A model generated the notes under the pieces. That model ran no database searches and was not told the origin of the DNA. It saw only the letters and a program-made list of their open reading frames with translations. A program made the translations under genes and the position numbers. A DNA stretch of 62,221 nucleotides from Pinguiococcus pyrenoidosus. Lineage: Eukaryota; Sar; Pinguiophyceae; Pinguiochrysidales; Pinguiochrysidaceae. The stretch is from assembly GCA_019677205.1 (NCBI GenBank), contig JAAMXY010000010.1, positions 1 through 62,221 on the forward strand. Direction: 5' to 3'. Shown here piece by piece: positions 21,585-33,500 of the stretch; the first letter of the stretch is position 1; the number at the start of each line of letters is the position of its first letter.

Positions 21585-22427
21585 TCAGCTGGCGGTGTCC
21601 GGCCCCACGTGGAGGGCCGTATCGCCCGGGTCGGGCTTGGTGGTCTTACTCAACCTGCTGAGGTCCCCGTGCATCCCCACCATGGCTGCGGAGTCTGCCA
21701 GCAGCAGCAGCTCCTTCACCCATTCCCTTGACGGCTCCGCGTCCGTAGCAGAGCCCTGCTCCGGGCTGGTGTCCGCGCTGTCACTTAGTGCCTGAAGAAC
21801 CCCGTGGCCCGCGAAGTCCTGTCGCGGCACCACGTCGAAGCCCGTCCCCGTGATGAGCATGGCAGCGTGTTCCCTGGAGCTGCGGATCCGTCTGGTCAGT
21901 TGCATGAGGCGCACCTCCAGCATGCGCACCGCCTCGTCGCGAATGGCGTCTCTCTCCGACTTGGTGGGTGCGGCGCGGCCCTCGTAGGCCAGATGTCGCA
22001 GCTGGTTGAGCCACTGCGCGCGGATCTCGTTGATGCCCGGCAGCTCCTCGATGGCCTGGTTCACCCGAAACAAAAAATCGCGCCGGTGGCCATGGTCGTC
22101 CATCCGCATGGGCCCGAACACCTCCTCCACGACCTTCCAGCTCCACTCGTCGTTGCGCAGGCGGGGCAGCACGAGGCGCCAGAGGCGCACCACGCCCGGG
22201 TGGCGGCCGTACGTGCTGATCTTGATCTTGTAGTTGCGCACCGAGCGCACTTGGATGGTCTGCGGCGCGTCATAGCGGATGAACGGCAGTCTTCGGAACA
22301 GGTCACTTTGGGGTAAAGGGAAGGAATTGCCGGCGGCGTCGTGGAAGTGCAGCTCTTCGTAGTGCAGCTGATTCACGCCGTCTCCCTCGACGTTCACGAC
22401 GCTAAACTGCTCGATTCCGTCCATCAT
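21585..22427 (-). CDS. unknown 280-aa protein, single exon
   Basis: Intact minus-strand frame starting with two ATG codons at 22427 and 22424. The N-terminal half looks like a beta-rich domain (VVNVEGDGVNQLHYEELHF, IQVRSVRNYKIKIS), followed by a basic Trp-rich stretch (VVRLWRLVLPRLRNDEWSWK) and a long amphipathic helical region (RDEAVRMLEVRLMQLTRRIR). No signal peptide or membrane helix. Composition and codon usage look like neighbouring genes. Family not recognised; an additional exon is not required. Divergent from the superoxide dismutase gene across about 1 kb. Confidence 0.65.
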   Translation of the reverse strand: MMDGIEQFSVVNVEGDGVNQLHYEELHFHDAAGNSFPLPQSDLFRRLPFIRYDAPQTIQVRSVRNYKIKISTYGRHPGVVRLWRLVLPRLRNDEWSWKVVEEVFGPMRMDDHGHRRDFLFRVNQAIEELPGINEIRAQWLNQLRHLAYEGRAAPTKSERDAIRDEAVRMLEVRLMQLTRRIRSSREHAAMLITGTGFDVVPRQDFAGHGVLQALSDSADTSPEQGSATDAEPSREWVKELLLLADSAAMVGMHGDLSRLSKTTKPDPGDTALHVGPDTAS

Positions 22428-23441
22428 AAGGCGCCAAACACCAGAGCGCCTCTCCCCATGGAACTTCGCCCCTCTTCAGCGGTGCCAGCTTCTCTCCGTT
22501 CTTATTTCAATGTTACTATCACATTGGATCGTAGTAAACTCTTAATATTTAGTTTTTGAAATGGGTTTTTGTCTTCTGTTGGTGCCAGTTTTGATATCTC
22601 GGGAAAAATTCCTGGTTCTGAAATATTTTGAATAAAACATTTTCAGAAATAGGAAACCGGCTGCACCCCACCTCGCTGAACTCGATGACTCTGGAATCCT
22701 TTCTTGGGCAGAGTCATTTAAGGGCTCTGTAGCGTCTCATCAAGCCCGGCCCTCCAGCGCCTCTTCGGTGTCCGGGCGACCACACGCGCGTTTCTTGCTG
22801 CGTTGCGCACATCATGACGTGCGTCTCCACGTCGTCACAAGCTCATTGCTGAGTTGCGCCGGACCCATCTCGCACCCCTCCAGCATCGCCAAAGAATGCG
22901 TTCTATGCATCGATGCGGCGCTGAGGTGTCTGCATCGACGCAAAGGCGACGCGCAGCACACCTTGCTTGAGACTTGAGGGGAGGTGGCTGCTAGTCATGA
23001 GGTTCCTGCAGAGTCCGGCGAGGCACCAAAATGCGGCCGTTTCTGCGGCGCAAAAACGCCACTGTTCGGAGAGAGGGACTGAAAACCGGCGCCCCACCAA
23101 TGACTGAAGCCCGCGGAGTTCCATAGAAAAGGCTGAATGCTTCAGTGGCGCTACAGAATCAGTTGAGATGGAGTCTTATGCGCAAACAAGCAAAGTGAAC
23201 GGTTGCACGAACTGCTGTTTCTGCCAATCGCATGTCGTAATTTCAGGACCTTCAACATCCTTCGGAATTCTACAGATGACATAGAGTCGTTGAATCGAAA
23301 CAGCATAAACATTTGTGAAGTGAACGGAAGATACAGGAGTTGGCCACCGCAACCGAAGCGCTCAAGTACGCACTTTGGATCCGGGCTTTTCGCGCCGCCT
23401 GCGCCGCCACACCGCCTCTCACGCGCCGCACGTACCCGACG
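22428..23441. promoter_or_regulatory. divergent spacer with AT-rich island
   Basis: About 1 kb between divergent starts. AT-rich patch at about 22500-22650; CCAAT pentamers near 23097 and 23224. No gene recognised. Confidence 0.45.
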
Positions 23442-24882
23442 ATGAAGTGCTGGACTCAGGTTGCCATCTGCGCGCTGTCCGCGGCCTCGGTCGCCTCGTT
23501 CCGTCTGTCGCCCAAAATGGCGCTCGGTACGTACGCTCTGCGGATCTTTACTACAGCTTCACACGCGCCCCACCGCGGCGCCTCTCCAGCACGTCGTTGA
23601 CGGTTTTCGACCGGGCAGACACCTCTCGTCGAGGAGCGGTCTCCGCCGGAGCAGCGGTGGCCGCGGTGGCGCCGCTCGTGGCGGCCTCTCAGCCAGTCAA
23701 GGTAACGGCGCAATGATACGCATCGGATACCAAAGCTTTGGCAGCGGTATCTTAGGCTAATTTGACTTCTCCACCCAGGCTGACGATGGTCCGTACAAGT
23801 TGCCGCCGCTGCCCTATGCCTACGAGGCGCTGGAGCCGCACATCGACACGGCGACCATGAAGGTACGTTGGGAGATGCCGGGCTCATGAGCCCGCGAGGC
23901 TGCTTGATGGACGTGTCGACGGACGGACTCCTGATTTCTGCGGGTCTCTGCAGTTCCACCATGACAAGCACCACCAGACGTATGTCACCAACGTGAACAA
24001 GGCCTTGGCTGGCAAGGACGCGCCCTCCATCTTGGATCTTCAGAAAGGTGTGGAGCTTGGATCCCAGGGCCCTCTGCCAAAGCCGTGTCGTCACCCTTAT
24101 GCGTCCTTGCACTCCAAACCAAAAAAAACAAAAACAAAAAAAAACGAAACAGGCGCCATTGCAGCTGGAGCTGGCGTTCGGAACTCGGGAGGCGGCCACT
24201 ACAACCACGCCCTCTTCTGGACCACGCTTTGCCCCGCCGCGGACTCAGGTGCTCCCTCGGCGGCGCTTCAGGAGGCGATCGACAAGGCCTTCGGCAGCAT
24301 GGATGGTACTGCCCACAAGCGACTCTTGCCTTTTTTAGCACCTTGCTTTTTTCGCCTTGCCCGTCGCTCTAACGTGCACGTGAACTTGCAGGCTTCAAGG
24401 AACAGTTCGCGGCGAAGGCGCTTGGACAGTTCGGCTCGGGCTGGGCATGGCTTGGCGTGACCCCAAGTGGAGAGCTCGCGGTGACCTCCACCCCGAACCA
24501 GGTATGCCACGACCAAGGTCTCCTCCTCCCTTCAGACTCGCTTTGTCAACCAGCGACTCCTTTTTGCTTTTTTGCTTTGGCAGGACAACCCGCTCATGGA
24601 CGGCGGTGCTCCGGTTGCGATGATCCCCTTCCTCGGCCTGGACATGTGGGAGCACGCCTTCTACCTGAAGCACCAAAACCGCAAGCCGGAGTACATTGCC
24701 GCCTTCTGGAATGTGGTCAACTGGCCCAAGGTAGGCTTCGGAGCGGCGGCGCGCCATTGGAATTCGATGAGGCGCACGGTGTCTCAATGGACTTGCTTGG
24801 GGCTCTCTTCCGCGCGTCCTAGGTGAGCGAGTACTACGAGGAGTACGCCTCCAAGCAGACCGGGGTGCCCGTGGAGGGATAA
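23442..24882 (+). CDS. SOD2: Mn-type superoxide dismutase with complex-plastid leader
   Basis: Eight exons: 23442-23526, 23619-23701, 23779-23862, 23954-24047, 24153-24305, 24392-24501, 24584-24730 and 24823-24882; all GT-AG and phase-consistent; 271 aa. Converts superoxide to O2 and H2O2. The metal ligands are all present: H77 (LEPHID), H134 ([10 protein letters not shown]), D223 and H227 (LDMWEHAF). GHYNH and the NQD around Q203 are Mn-type features rather than Fe-type. The leader is bipartite: signal peptide with VASFRLSP at its cleavage region (ASAFAP-like), then a basic, hydroxylated stretch and a second hydrophobic segment ([14 protein letters not shown]) that could be a thylakoid-transfer domain. 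Mature protein would start near residue 56. Targeting is inferred; the symbol is given by family only. Confidence 0.92.
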
Positions 24883-25208
24883 GGGCCCGTAGACGATCCA
24901 CATAGGGGTAGTAGGGGAAAACTAAGATGAGTGGCTGCTGCATCAGCGAGTAGATGGTCCTAGCGCAATACGTAAGGTATGCGTGTGGGCAGCTTCGCCA
25001 CATCGCACAAGACGATGCTCCCTCCGAAAGCTCGGAGGATGCACTGGGAACCACCATAGCCAGCGTGAGCGCCGAAAGAGCGGCATGGAACGCAAGAAGA
25101 AGACAAAAAAAGGCTTCCTCCATCGCGACTTCGCCTGCCACCGAGACGAGCTAAGGAAGACCCTTCGATGCCGACGGGTCCGCCAGCTGTTCGCGCCTCC
25201 GCCATAGC
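24883..25208. other. spacer between convergent SOD and RAD51 genes
   Basis: 326 bp of presumed 3' UTRs; no feature seen. Confidence 0.5.
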
Positions 25209-26716
25209 CTAGTCCTTGGGGTCCTCTACGCCGACGGGTCCAATGCTGAACTGGCAGTCTGCCTCTGGTAGCGTCGGCGAGTCGAACACCTGGCAGATCC
25301 GATTCTCGCCGCGGCCTTTGGAGGAAAGTCGCGATGACTTGGGAGTCAGGGATGCTCGCGTGGGAACGGCAGATTCGCTCGAGCTCACCCTTTCTGAGGC
25401 GGAGGCGCGTGGTCGAGGCGTGCGCCATGATGTTGCCTCCAATCGGCTTGGTCGCGTCCTTCGCAAAGCTCATGCCGTCGGGGTTGGCAACCACTTGGTT
25501 TGTATACACTACCGCTACTCCGAATTCCTCAGACATCCGCGTCAGCTGCCGCAGGAACTGCGCCATTGCCTGATGGTTTTGCGATGAAGATGAGAGGCAT
25601 TCCTTTTTCCTGTGCGTGTGTGTGTGCGTGTGTGTGGGGGGGGGAGGACATCAGTGCTAAGGGCGTACCATCTGACGCTCACTGAGCTCTCCTCGCCCTG
25701 TGTAGTCGGTACGGAAGAGCGCCGTGGCGCTGTCTACAACTAGAAGGGCGTAGCGGTCCTCCGCCATCATCGCGCTCGCCATGCGCAGGAGCTCCTGCTG
25801 CTGCTCGCTGTTCTGCGCTCGCGCATATGCTACGTTGTCTAGGACGTCATCCGCGTTGAGACCGAAGCGCTCCGCAATCGCAACGAGCTTCTGCGGGCGG
25901 AAAGTTCCTACGAGAAGTGCGTCCCGTCAGCACTCCACGAAGCATCTCTGCTCGCCACTCCGCGTTTCGGCAGAAACAGGAACCGCTTTATGCTTACCCT
26001 CCGTGTCAATGAAGAGGGCGCGCCCTTCTCCGCCGCCTTGGTCGATCGGAAGCTGGCAGGTGACACACAGGGTGTGGCAGAGCTGGGTCTTGCCCGTCCG
26101 GAACTCGCCGAAGATCTCCGTCAGACTGCCGGTCTCGATGCCGCCCTGAAGAAGCTGGTCGAGGTCCCGGGAGCCGGTGGACAGCGAGATGACATCCTGC
26201 CGTTGGTGCAGATGCTGCGTGGCCTGTTGGGTAGCGCGTTAGTTCCCATTCCAGAGCTGTAGTAAAGACGCCGGCGCTGCGGCGCTACCGATACGAAGCC
26301 CATCGGGCAGATCTTGTACACGATGTCCTTGAGCTTCACCGCCTTTTGGTCGCTGATGCCCTTGATCTCGGTGAGCTTCCGCATCGTCGCAGCGGCGACC
26401 TAGGATGGCCTCTCAAATCAGTCTGCGAACTTGCGCAGAAGTGGGCAGAGACGTGGGAGACGGACCGCTTCGATGGTGCACATGCCGCCGTCCATGAGTT
26501 TGGTGATGTCCGTGCGGTTCACTCCATGGTGTTCCAGTTCAGTCACGTGATGGAACGGGACGCCCTTCGGATAGAAAAGTCGGTGAAAACCGCGAGGGAA
26601 CCCCGAACTTCTCTTCGCAACCTCACCTCTTCTTCGTCCGCGACGGTCTCGTGCGCCTCTTCGTACACCTCATCCGCTGCGGCCACCACTTCGGTCGCCA
26701 CTGCTTCGCTCGCCAT
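25209..26716 (-). CDS. RAD51: RAD51 recombinase
   Basis: Seven exons on the minus strand: 26716-26627, 26564-26466, 26399-26289, 26223-25998, 25907-25669, 25569-25389 and 25315-25209; phases match; 350 aa, normal RAD51 size. Strand-exchange ATPase of homologous recombination in the nucleus. N-terminal acidic tail, then the helix-hairpin-helix domain ([25 protein letters not shown]), Walker A GEFRTGKT at 139-146, LFIDTEGTFRP, Walker B LLVVD at 230-234, and loop-2 region with [32 protein letters not shown] and [13 protein letters not shown] are closer to RAD51 than to DMC1 (which has a different DFSGRGELAERQQ motif). The C terminus [20 protein letters not shown] is intact. A GT/G-run lies in the intron between exons 5 and 6. 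Head-to-head with ANK1. Confidence 0.95.
25614..25646. repeat. GTGTG/G9 simple repeat
   Basis: GT-rich run followed by nine or more G within a RAD51 intron. Confidence 0.85.
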
Positions 26717-27527
26717 TCTGGGATGGAGTGCTGGACGTCTCAGGAGAGTTTGGCACCGCAGAGCGCAGAAACGGACGACAGGGCGCGAACAGCCCGTCTC
26801 GGATGTACCGCCGGGTTCGTAAAAAATGGCGGCAAAATCGGTTTCCGCTGTCGATTCGTTGAGGCGCGGGAGAGCGCAGATACTGGTATTTGTTGAGAAT
26901 GCAGGAACGAATTTCAGTAGTGAACAACAGAGAGCATCCGGTCTTCGTGACGTGCGTGGTGTGACAGACAGCGCCAATCTTGGCGGCAGAGCCCTGATTG
27001 GCTACATCTCTCCCAGAACGCCATGCATGGGCCAATGATTGGTGCTTTTCAAGATTCTCTCCAGTATTTATCAATCCATAAAGTGGATAACAGCGTTAGA
27101 AATCCCTATTTTGACAGGAAGAGATCCGTTTGGAACATTCTACGCCAGAGGCCTTTACGGGCCGCGATGGCCCCTGAGAGCGCCCCACCAGAGTCCGTTC
27201 TCCATGCCTCTCCCATACCCCGTAGAAGCCCTGTGCGCGCCGCGCAGACGAGTTGGCGATCTGCACGGAGCGCCCGCTGCAGGAGAGCCAGTGGCCCGCG
27301 CCATGCTTCGCTAACGCGCCAGTTCCTTCGACGCTGTGAGCAGATCGGAGGCTGTTCACCACGCCATCTGGCCCCCCGGCACCACTCTCACCTTGGCCTC
27401 TGGCTACCAACGCAGAGTGCGGGACGATACGGGGCCGCACGCGGACGGGGAGGCGCCCAGCAGCGAAGGACCGTCCGCCAGCAACGCCGAATCCTTGACC
27501 TCGACCGCCAGCGGGAAGGCCCAAGCC
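26717..27527. promoter_or_regulatory. divergent promoter region, RAD51 / ANK1
   Basis: About 0.8 kb. CCAAT-type pentamers at about 26997, 27032 and 27038, near an AT-rich stretch (27055-27110). The ANK1 reading frame stays open upstream of its first ATG back to about 27336, and another ATG-initiated frame starts at 27168, so an extra 5' exon of ANK1 may lie here. Confidence 0.45.
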
Positions 27528-30500
27528 ATGGGAAGTCGTGCGACAGGCCTTCCCGCTTTTCAGCAGCCTGGCGTTTGCCCAGGCGAAGCCCAAGGCGGAG
27601 CCCAAGGCGGAGCCCGAGGCGAAGCCCAAGGCGAAGCCCGAGGCGAAGCCCAGCACGAGATGCGCCGCGGCTACGCCTCCTCCGACGAGTCCTCTTCGAG
27701 GGATGGGCCGCTCTTCGACGGCAGCGCCGACTGCTGCTCCCTACAAGAAACAGAAGCTCCAAGCTCTGACGACAGCGCAGTGGAAGGGCTTGCAGTGAAG
27801 GAGGCAGGGCCAGAGGCCACAGCGCTGTTGTTGGACGTGTCAGGTGGCGCGCCGGAGGCAATGTCCCTCGAGCCCGCCCCAACAAAGACAGCCCCACCGC
27901 GGCCGTTGGCAGAAGAGGAGGAGGTGGCAGCAACGACGACGCGAACAGGGGCGTCGCCCGTGGCGGTGGACTTCAGCTCCCTCAAGCGCGACCCTGCCGA
28001 GGTGTCGTTTATGTCATCAACGACGGATCTCATCCCCAAGGAACCGCGGCAGCATGACGACCTCAGGAACGTCTTCCGCCTCCTCCACATCGACGCGATC
28101 CAGACCGACGACGCCAAGGAGGAAAGACTGCAGGAGCTTCTGCAGCAGATTCGAAGGCGTGTGCTGCCAAAGAAGGTCCAAGAGCTGATGTTGACCGTCG
28201 CCTACACTGTTCAGTCGGAGCTGGAAAGGACGCAGAGCGCTTCGGGCAGGACCCACGCCCATGAACGCTCCTTGACGAAAGCGAAAGCCATCTATGCTTT
28301 GCTTTTCAAGAAGATTGCGAACCAGACGGACTCTCCGCAGCAGAAGAAGTTTCAGAAGCTCTTCGACGAAGAGTGCGCGAAGCTCGTCTTTCTCAATACG
28401 CGAATTGGAATGATGAGGCCGCCGTCGCCTCAAGGGAACGCCGGAAGTCCGCGAGCCGGGTCAAGTCCTCGGCAGCACCAAGCCACGACGAAGTTGTCGG
28501 AGACGATTGATATGATCTTGTTCTGGTACGTTCTGTCAAGTCCTTGCCAGCCTCGGGGCCGTCCTACGTCTGGCTGTGTTGTCTTCTCCTTCTTCTTCTT
28601 CTTCTTCATCATCTTCTTCTTCTTCATCATCTTCTTCTTCTTCTTCTTCTTCTTCTTCTTCTTCTTCTTCTTCTTCTTCTTCTTCTTCTTCTTCTTCTTC
28701 ATCATCAACATCAACACCGATACCAGCATCAACACCAACACCTTCCTCATCCTCCTCTTCTTCTGCTTCTTGTAGGTTCCAGCGCAAGCTGGTCGACGAC
28801 TCAGACCTTGCCATTCCTGCTGGAAAGTGTCTGTCGTACATTCTGGGCGTCTCCAAGGTGCTCGCTGCCTGCGACCGGGCGTGGAAAGGGGAAGGCGAGC
28901 ATCGTGAGAATCGGTGCTACGCCCGCACTCTTTTTAACATCCTCGAGGACTCAAGGAGCCCTGAGCGCTGCGAAGTGTACGTAGCCATCGGTGAGAATAG
29001 AGCTGACCAGGACCTCTGCGATGCGCAAAGCTCAGACGTGGCGGCTGACTACGCGAGCAATCGAATTCAGAGAGTCGTGGACGCCCTTGTGCCTTTCACG
29101 AGGCAAAACCAAAGGGGGGTGGTACTTGTCTACGCCTTCTCGACGACTCATGGGAGGATTGAGGAGCCCCGCATGGACGTGCTGTGTGCCAACGGCTCTG
29201 TGACTCGGTTCTTCTTCCAAAACAATCGTGAAAGAGACCCGTTGACTGCGGAGATGGTGGAACAGCTGGACTCTGCGGTCTGGGTCGTACTGACGAGGGG
29301 ACCCGGCGATATTCTCCACGCGACGCCGGCCTTTCGCTGGCCGCGGGCCTTCTGGCTGAGCTTCGACCGGCATAGCGATGACCAGGCAGCATCTGCAGCG
29401 AATCGCGAGGCTGTGCAAGCGTCGCAAAGACTGCGAAATCATCTTCTGAGGACTCACGGCGTTTCCCTTCGCGAAAACACGCCAATTCGCCACCTCTGCT
29501 TCCTCTCCTTGATTCTTCCGGAGACGAGGAAAACGATGAACTTCAAGTGGATGCTAAAGCGCTGGAAGATCGACAAGATGCCCGATCACCTCAAGCCGCT
29601 TGTCAGGCTCGTGTGTCGACGCCATCAGCAATTTTTCGACGGCACTGACTATTCCGCGAGAGCAAGAGACATGTATGCACCACGACCCCATGCGCCGGAC
29701 CAAACGGACGTTCCCTCGCCGATCCCCTTCGGAAGCGATCCGACTGAAGGCTTTGAAGACCCTGATCTCGTGCAGGTGTTCAAGGAGCTGCGCGAAGAGG
29801 CTCTCAACAACGCTGAGACGACGTCCGAACCAGGAAACCCTTTAGACCTGAGCAGGGGCCTGTACTTCGCACCAGTCACCGACGAAAGCCTGCAAGGAAT
29901 CAAGCATACTGACGACAACCTAATTCTGGCAGCGATCAACACTGGGTCCTTCGAGACTCGCTTCTTGTCCATTCCGCTGCCTTCGAACGAGGAGGACGTT
30001 CTCGAAGCTGCCGGTCGAGACCTGTGGCCAGAGCTGATCGCTCGCAGGACCATACAGCCAGCCGCACGCAATGCCAATCATGCGCTGCGCCCTTCGCATA
30101 AGCGAGGCCGCCCCTTGGGGCAGGACGTCCTTCGATTTGGGTTGAGTGGGCCTGGCGTCGAGAGCGCGTCACCTAGATCTTCCAAGCAATCAAGGCTTGA
30201 CGCCGAGCCCATCGTCGAGCAGCGCAGCCAGACAAGCACGCTGGCGCGCCATTCCACCCCGATGCGTTTGGAGCCTAGCCCGATGGGTCAGGAGAACGCA
30301 AAGGTCGGAGTTGCTTCCGGCTTCGCGACCGCGCGCGGCACCGCCCTGCCTCTTCCGACTGGTCGAACGGCCGGTGAGTCCGACCCGGATGCTTTTACTT
30401 GGGGCCACGGCGCACAGCTTCATCGAGCAGGACAGCCTGCAGCTGCAGCTCCGCTTGCCGCTTTCGGCCAGGACACAGGCGAAAGCGCTCGGACTTCGGA

Positions 30501-33500
30501 CGGGTTCCAAGGAATTTTCATGGCGCCCGGGCATGTCCAGCTCCGTGAGACAAACGATGTACGAGCTCAGTCGCTCTTTGGGGACCGAGGAGAGAGTAGT
30601 GCCTTTCACGCCCTTCCCATCCAGGCAGAACCACCGACGCGCGGTGACGTTCCGCAGGCGGGCAAGCAGAGCAAAGAAGCCGCAGCTGAAGAAGAGAACG
30701 AAGCAGAAGAAGTGCAGGGACGGACTGAGCTGCACAATGCTGTCGCAATTGGGTCAGTTCTTCTCGCGCAATCGCTTCTGGGCGACGGCGCCGAGGTGGA
30801 CGCAGCGGACGCGAACATGCAGACGCCGCTTCATCTCGCTTCCCAAAAAGGTCATGAAGCGGTGGTAACACTATTGCTTTCTCATGGCGCAAATACTGCC
30901 GCAAAGGACAACAAGCCTGGTTGGAGGCTTCAAGGACGAGCGCCACTGCATCTTGCCGCACAGTTTGGCCGCAAGCAGGTCGTCGAGTTGCTTCTTGACC
31001 ACCACGCAGATATTGACATGGAGAAGGACGACGGATATAAGGCGATCCATCTAGCTTGCAAGTACGACCACCATGAAGTCGTCGAGCTCCTAGTCGCAAG
31101 AGGCGCAGACGCCAACACGCCAGATCCCTTCGGCTGGACGCCCTTGCACGTTGCTGCGCGCGAGGGCTACATGCCGATTGCGGTCTTCCTGCTCGACCAT
31201 GGAGCAAGGCTGTCGTCAACCGCAAAGGATGGGTGGACGCCGATGCATCTTGCCGCTTACAATGGGCACGAGCACCTCGTCCATCTGCTTCTAGACAACG
31301 GTGCCAACCCCAACTCCAAATGTCAAGAGGGATGCACCCCACTGCATCTCGCGTGCAGGAAGGGCCTGCGCTCAATGGTCGCTGCTCTTCTTGAACGCGG
31401 CGCAGATGCCTCCAAGCGAGACAAGGAGATGGGCACTCCACTGCACATCGCCTGCTCTGGTGAACATGAGGACATTGCCCTTCTTCTGCTGGAGCAGCTC
31501 CCGCTTGAGGGTGCCATGTCGCAGACTTCAAAGATCCTTGCCAGTCTTCACGCTGCGGGTAGCGTCGAAAGCATTTCGGACGCTCTCCGCAGCGATTACA
31601 GGAGCATAGACGCTGCCGACAAGGGAGGCCTCACGGCGCTGCACCTTGCTAGTTCTTGTGGTCAGCATCGCGTCGCTTCCGAGCTGCTCAAGCGGCGCGC
31701 ACAGGTGGACAGCACCGCGCAAGACGGCAGCACGGCCCTTCACTGGGCCTGCAAAAATGGGCATGTTCAGCTCGCATCTCTGCTACTGTCTTACAATGCG
31801 GACGTCAACGCTACAAGGCAGGACGGACAAACGCCGCTGCACGTTGCTTGCGAAGCTGATCACGCGCGTCTTGCATACCTGCTGCTTAACAAAGGCGCGC
31901 GTGTCGATGCGGAAGACGGAAAGCGCCGAACGCCTCTTTGGATTGCCTCTGAGGTTGGCAGCGTCTCTGCAGCAGAGACCCTGCTGCGTTTCGCTGGCAA
32001 ACCTTGTCGGGAACATGGATCCCACAACGTGCCTCTGAGAGGGAACGCAGGCGCCATCCTCTTCGCGGCCATCAAGAAAGGGAACGAGGACTTGGTGTCA
32101 CTGCTGGTCCAGCACGGCGCTTCCTGCACGGTTGTGAATGGCAGTGGAAAGACACCACCATACGTTGCGGCGTGGAAAGGCGAGAAGGAGATCGTCCGCT
32201 GTCTCTTGAAGGAAGGCGCCAGCTGGGACGCGCTGGAGGAAGGCGGCGAGACCGTCCTGCACGTTGCGGCCCTCGAGGGGAACCTGAAGAACGTCCGCGA
32301 GATTCTAGAGGCCGGCACCGCGATCGAAGCGGCCAACGAGCAAGGCGCTACCGCCCTCACAGCCGCCGTTTGCTCAGGCAGTGCAGACGTCGCCGCGTAC
32401 CTGCTGGATATGGGCGCGAATGTGCGCGTACAGAGCTTTGCTGGCCGCTGCAAAGGCTTCTCGCCGCTTCATCATGCGTCACGCAACGGAAACGAGCAGA
32501 TGGTGAAGCTCCTCCTTGACCACCGTGCCCCCGTGAACGTCTTCAGCCACTCCAGACAGTCGCCGCTCTACCTTGCCTGCGAGGAGGGTCACGAAGAGGT
32601 CGTCCGCCTTTTGCTGGATCATGACGAAACGATGCTCAACGCGACAGACAAGCATGGCCGCTCAGCCCTCTGGATCGCCGCGAAAAATGGGCATCAGCTT
32701 GTCGCGGCGCTGCTGCTTGAGCGGGGCGCTGCTCATGGAGCGGAATCTTCGACAGGAGCGTCAGCTCTATGCGCAGCTTGTGAGGATGGCTTCCATGAGG
32801 TTGTCAAGCTTCTCCTGGACAAAGGTGCATCCATGGATGCTCGCGATAGAGAAGGCAGGACCGCCCTCTACATCGCGTCAGCCGGCGGCCACTTCAAGGT
32901 CGTCGCCACGTTGATAGCTGCCGGCGCGGACAAGGATCTTCCTGACAAGGGCGGAAAAACGCCACTGCAGGCAGCGATCTACCTCGGCAGGACGAGCGTC
33001 GCCCAGATGCTGCACTCACAAGGCGCCGGACTTCTCAACGAGATGAGCGATCTTCACCTAGCGTCGGCCCTCGACGACCCGGTCATGTTTGCGAAGGCTC
33101 TTCTGACGACAGACGACGTCGACGCTCGCCACGAGAATCGCTGGAGCCCCCTTGACTTTGCCGCTGCCGACGACCGCGTTCTCTTCGCAAGTGCCCTCCT
33201 CGAAAAAGGCGCGAAGGTCGAAGGTGTTGACCCGGAAAGGGTGACCCCACTGCACACCGCTGCGCTGTGGGGCAAGAGCACGGCTGTGCGCCTCCTCCTG
33301 CGTCGCGGCGCCGATGTTCAGGCGAGAGACGTCAACGGAGACACGGCCTTGCACATTGCCGTCGAGACCGGTCGTCTGGACAGCGTGACGTGCATCTTGG
33401 ATCATTGCGCGGTCGTCAACGCGGCTGGCAAGTGCGGGGAGACGCCGCTCCACTGGGCCTGCCGTGCGGGCTGGTACGAAATCGCACAGCTGCTGATTAG

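Noticed and set aside
25209-26716. Assignment of the recombinase to DMC1
   Set aside because: Residues around Walker B and the [10 protein letters not shown] motif fit RAD51 better than DMC1.
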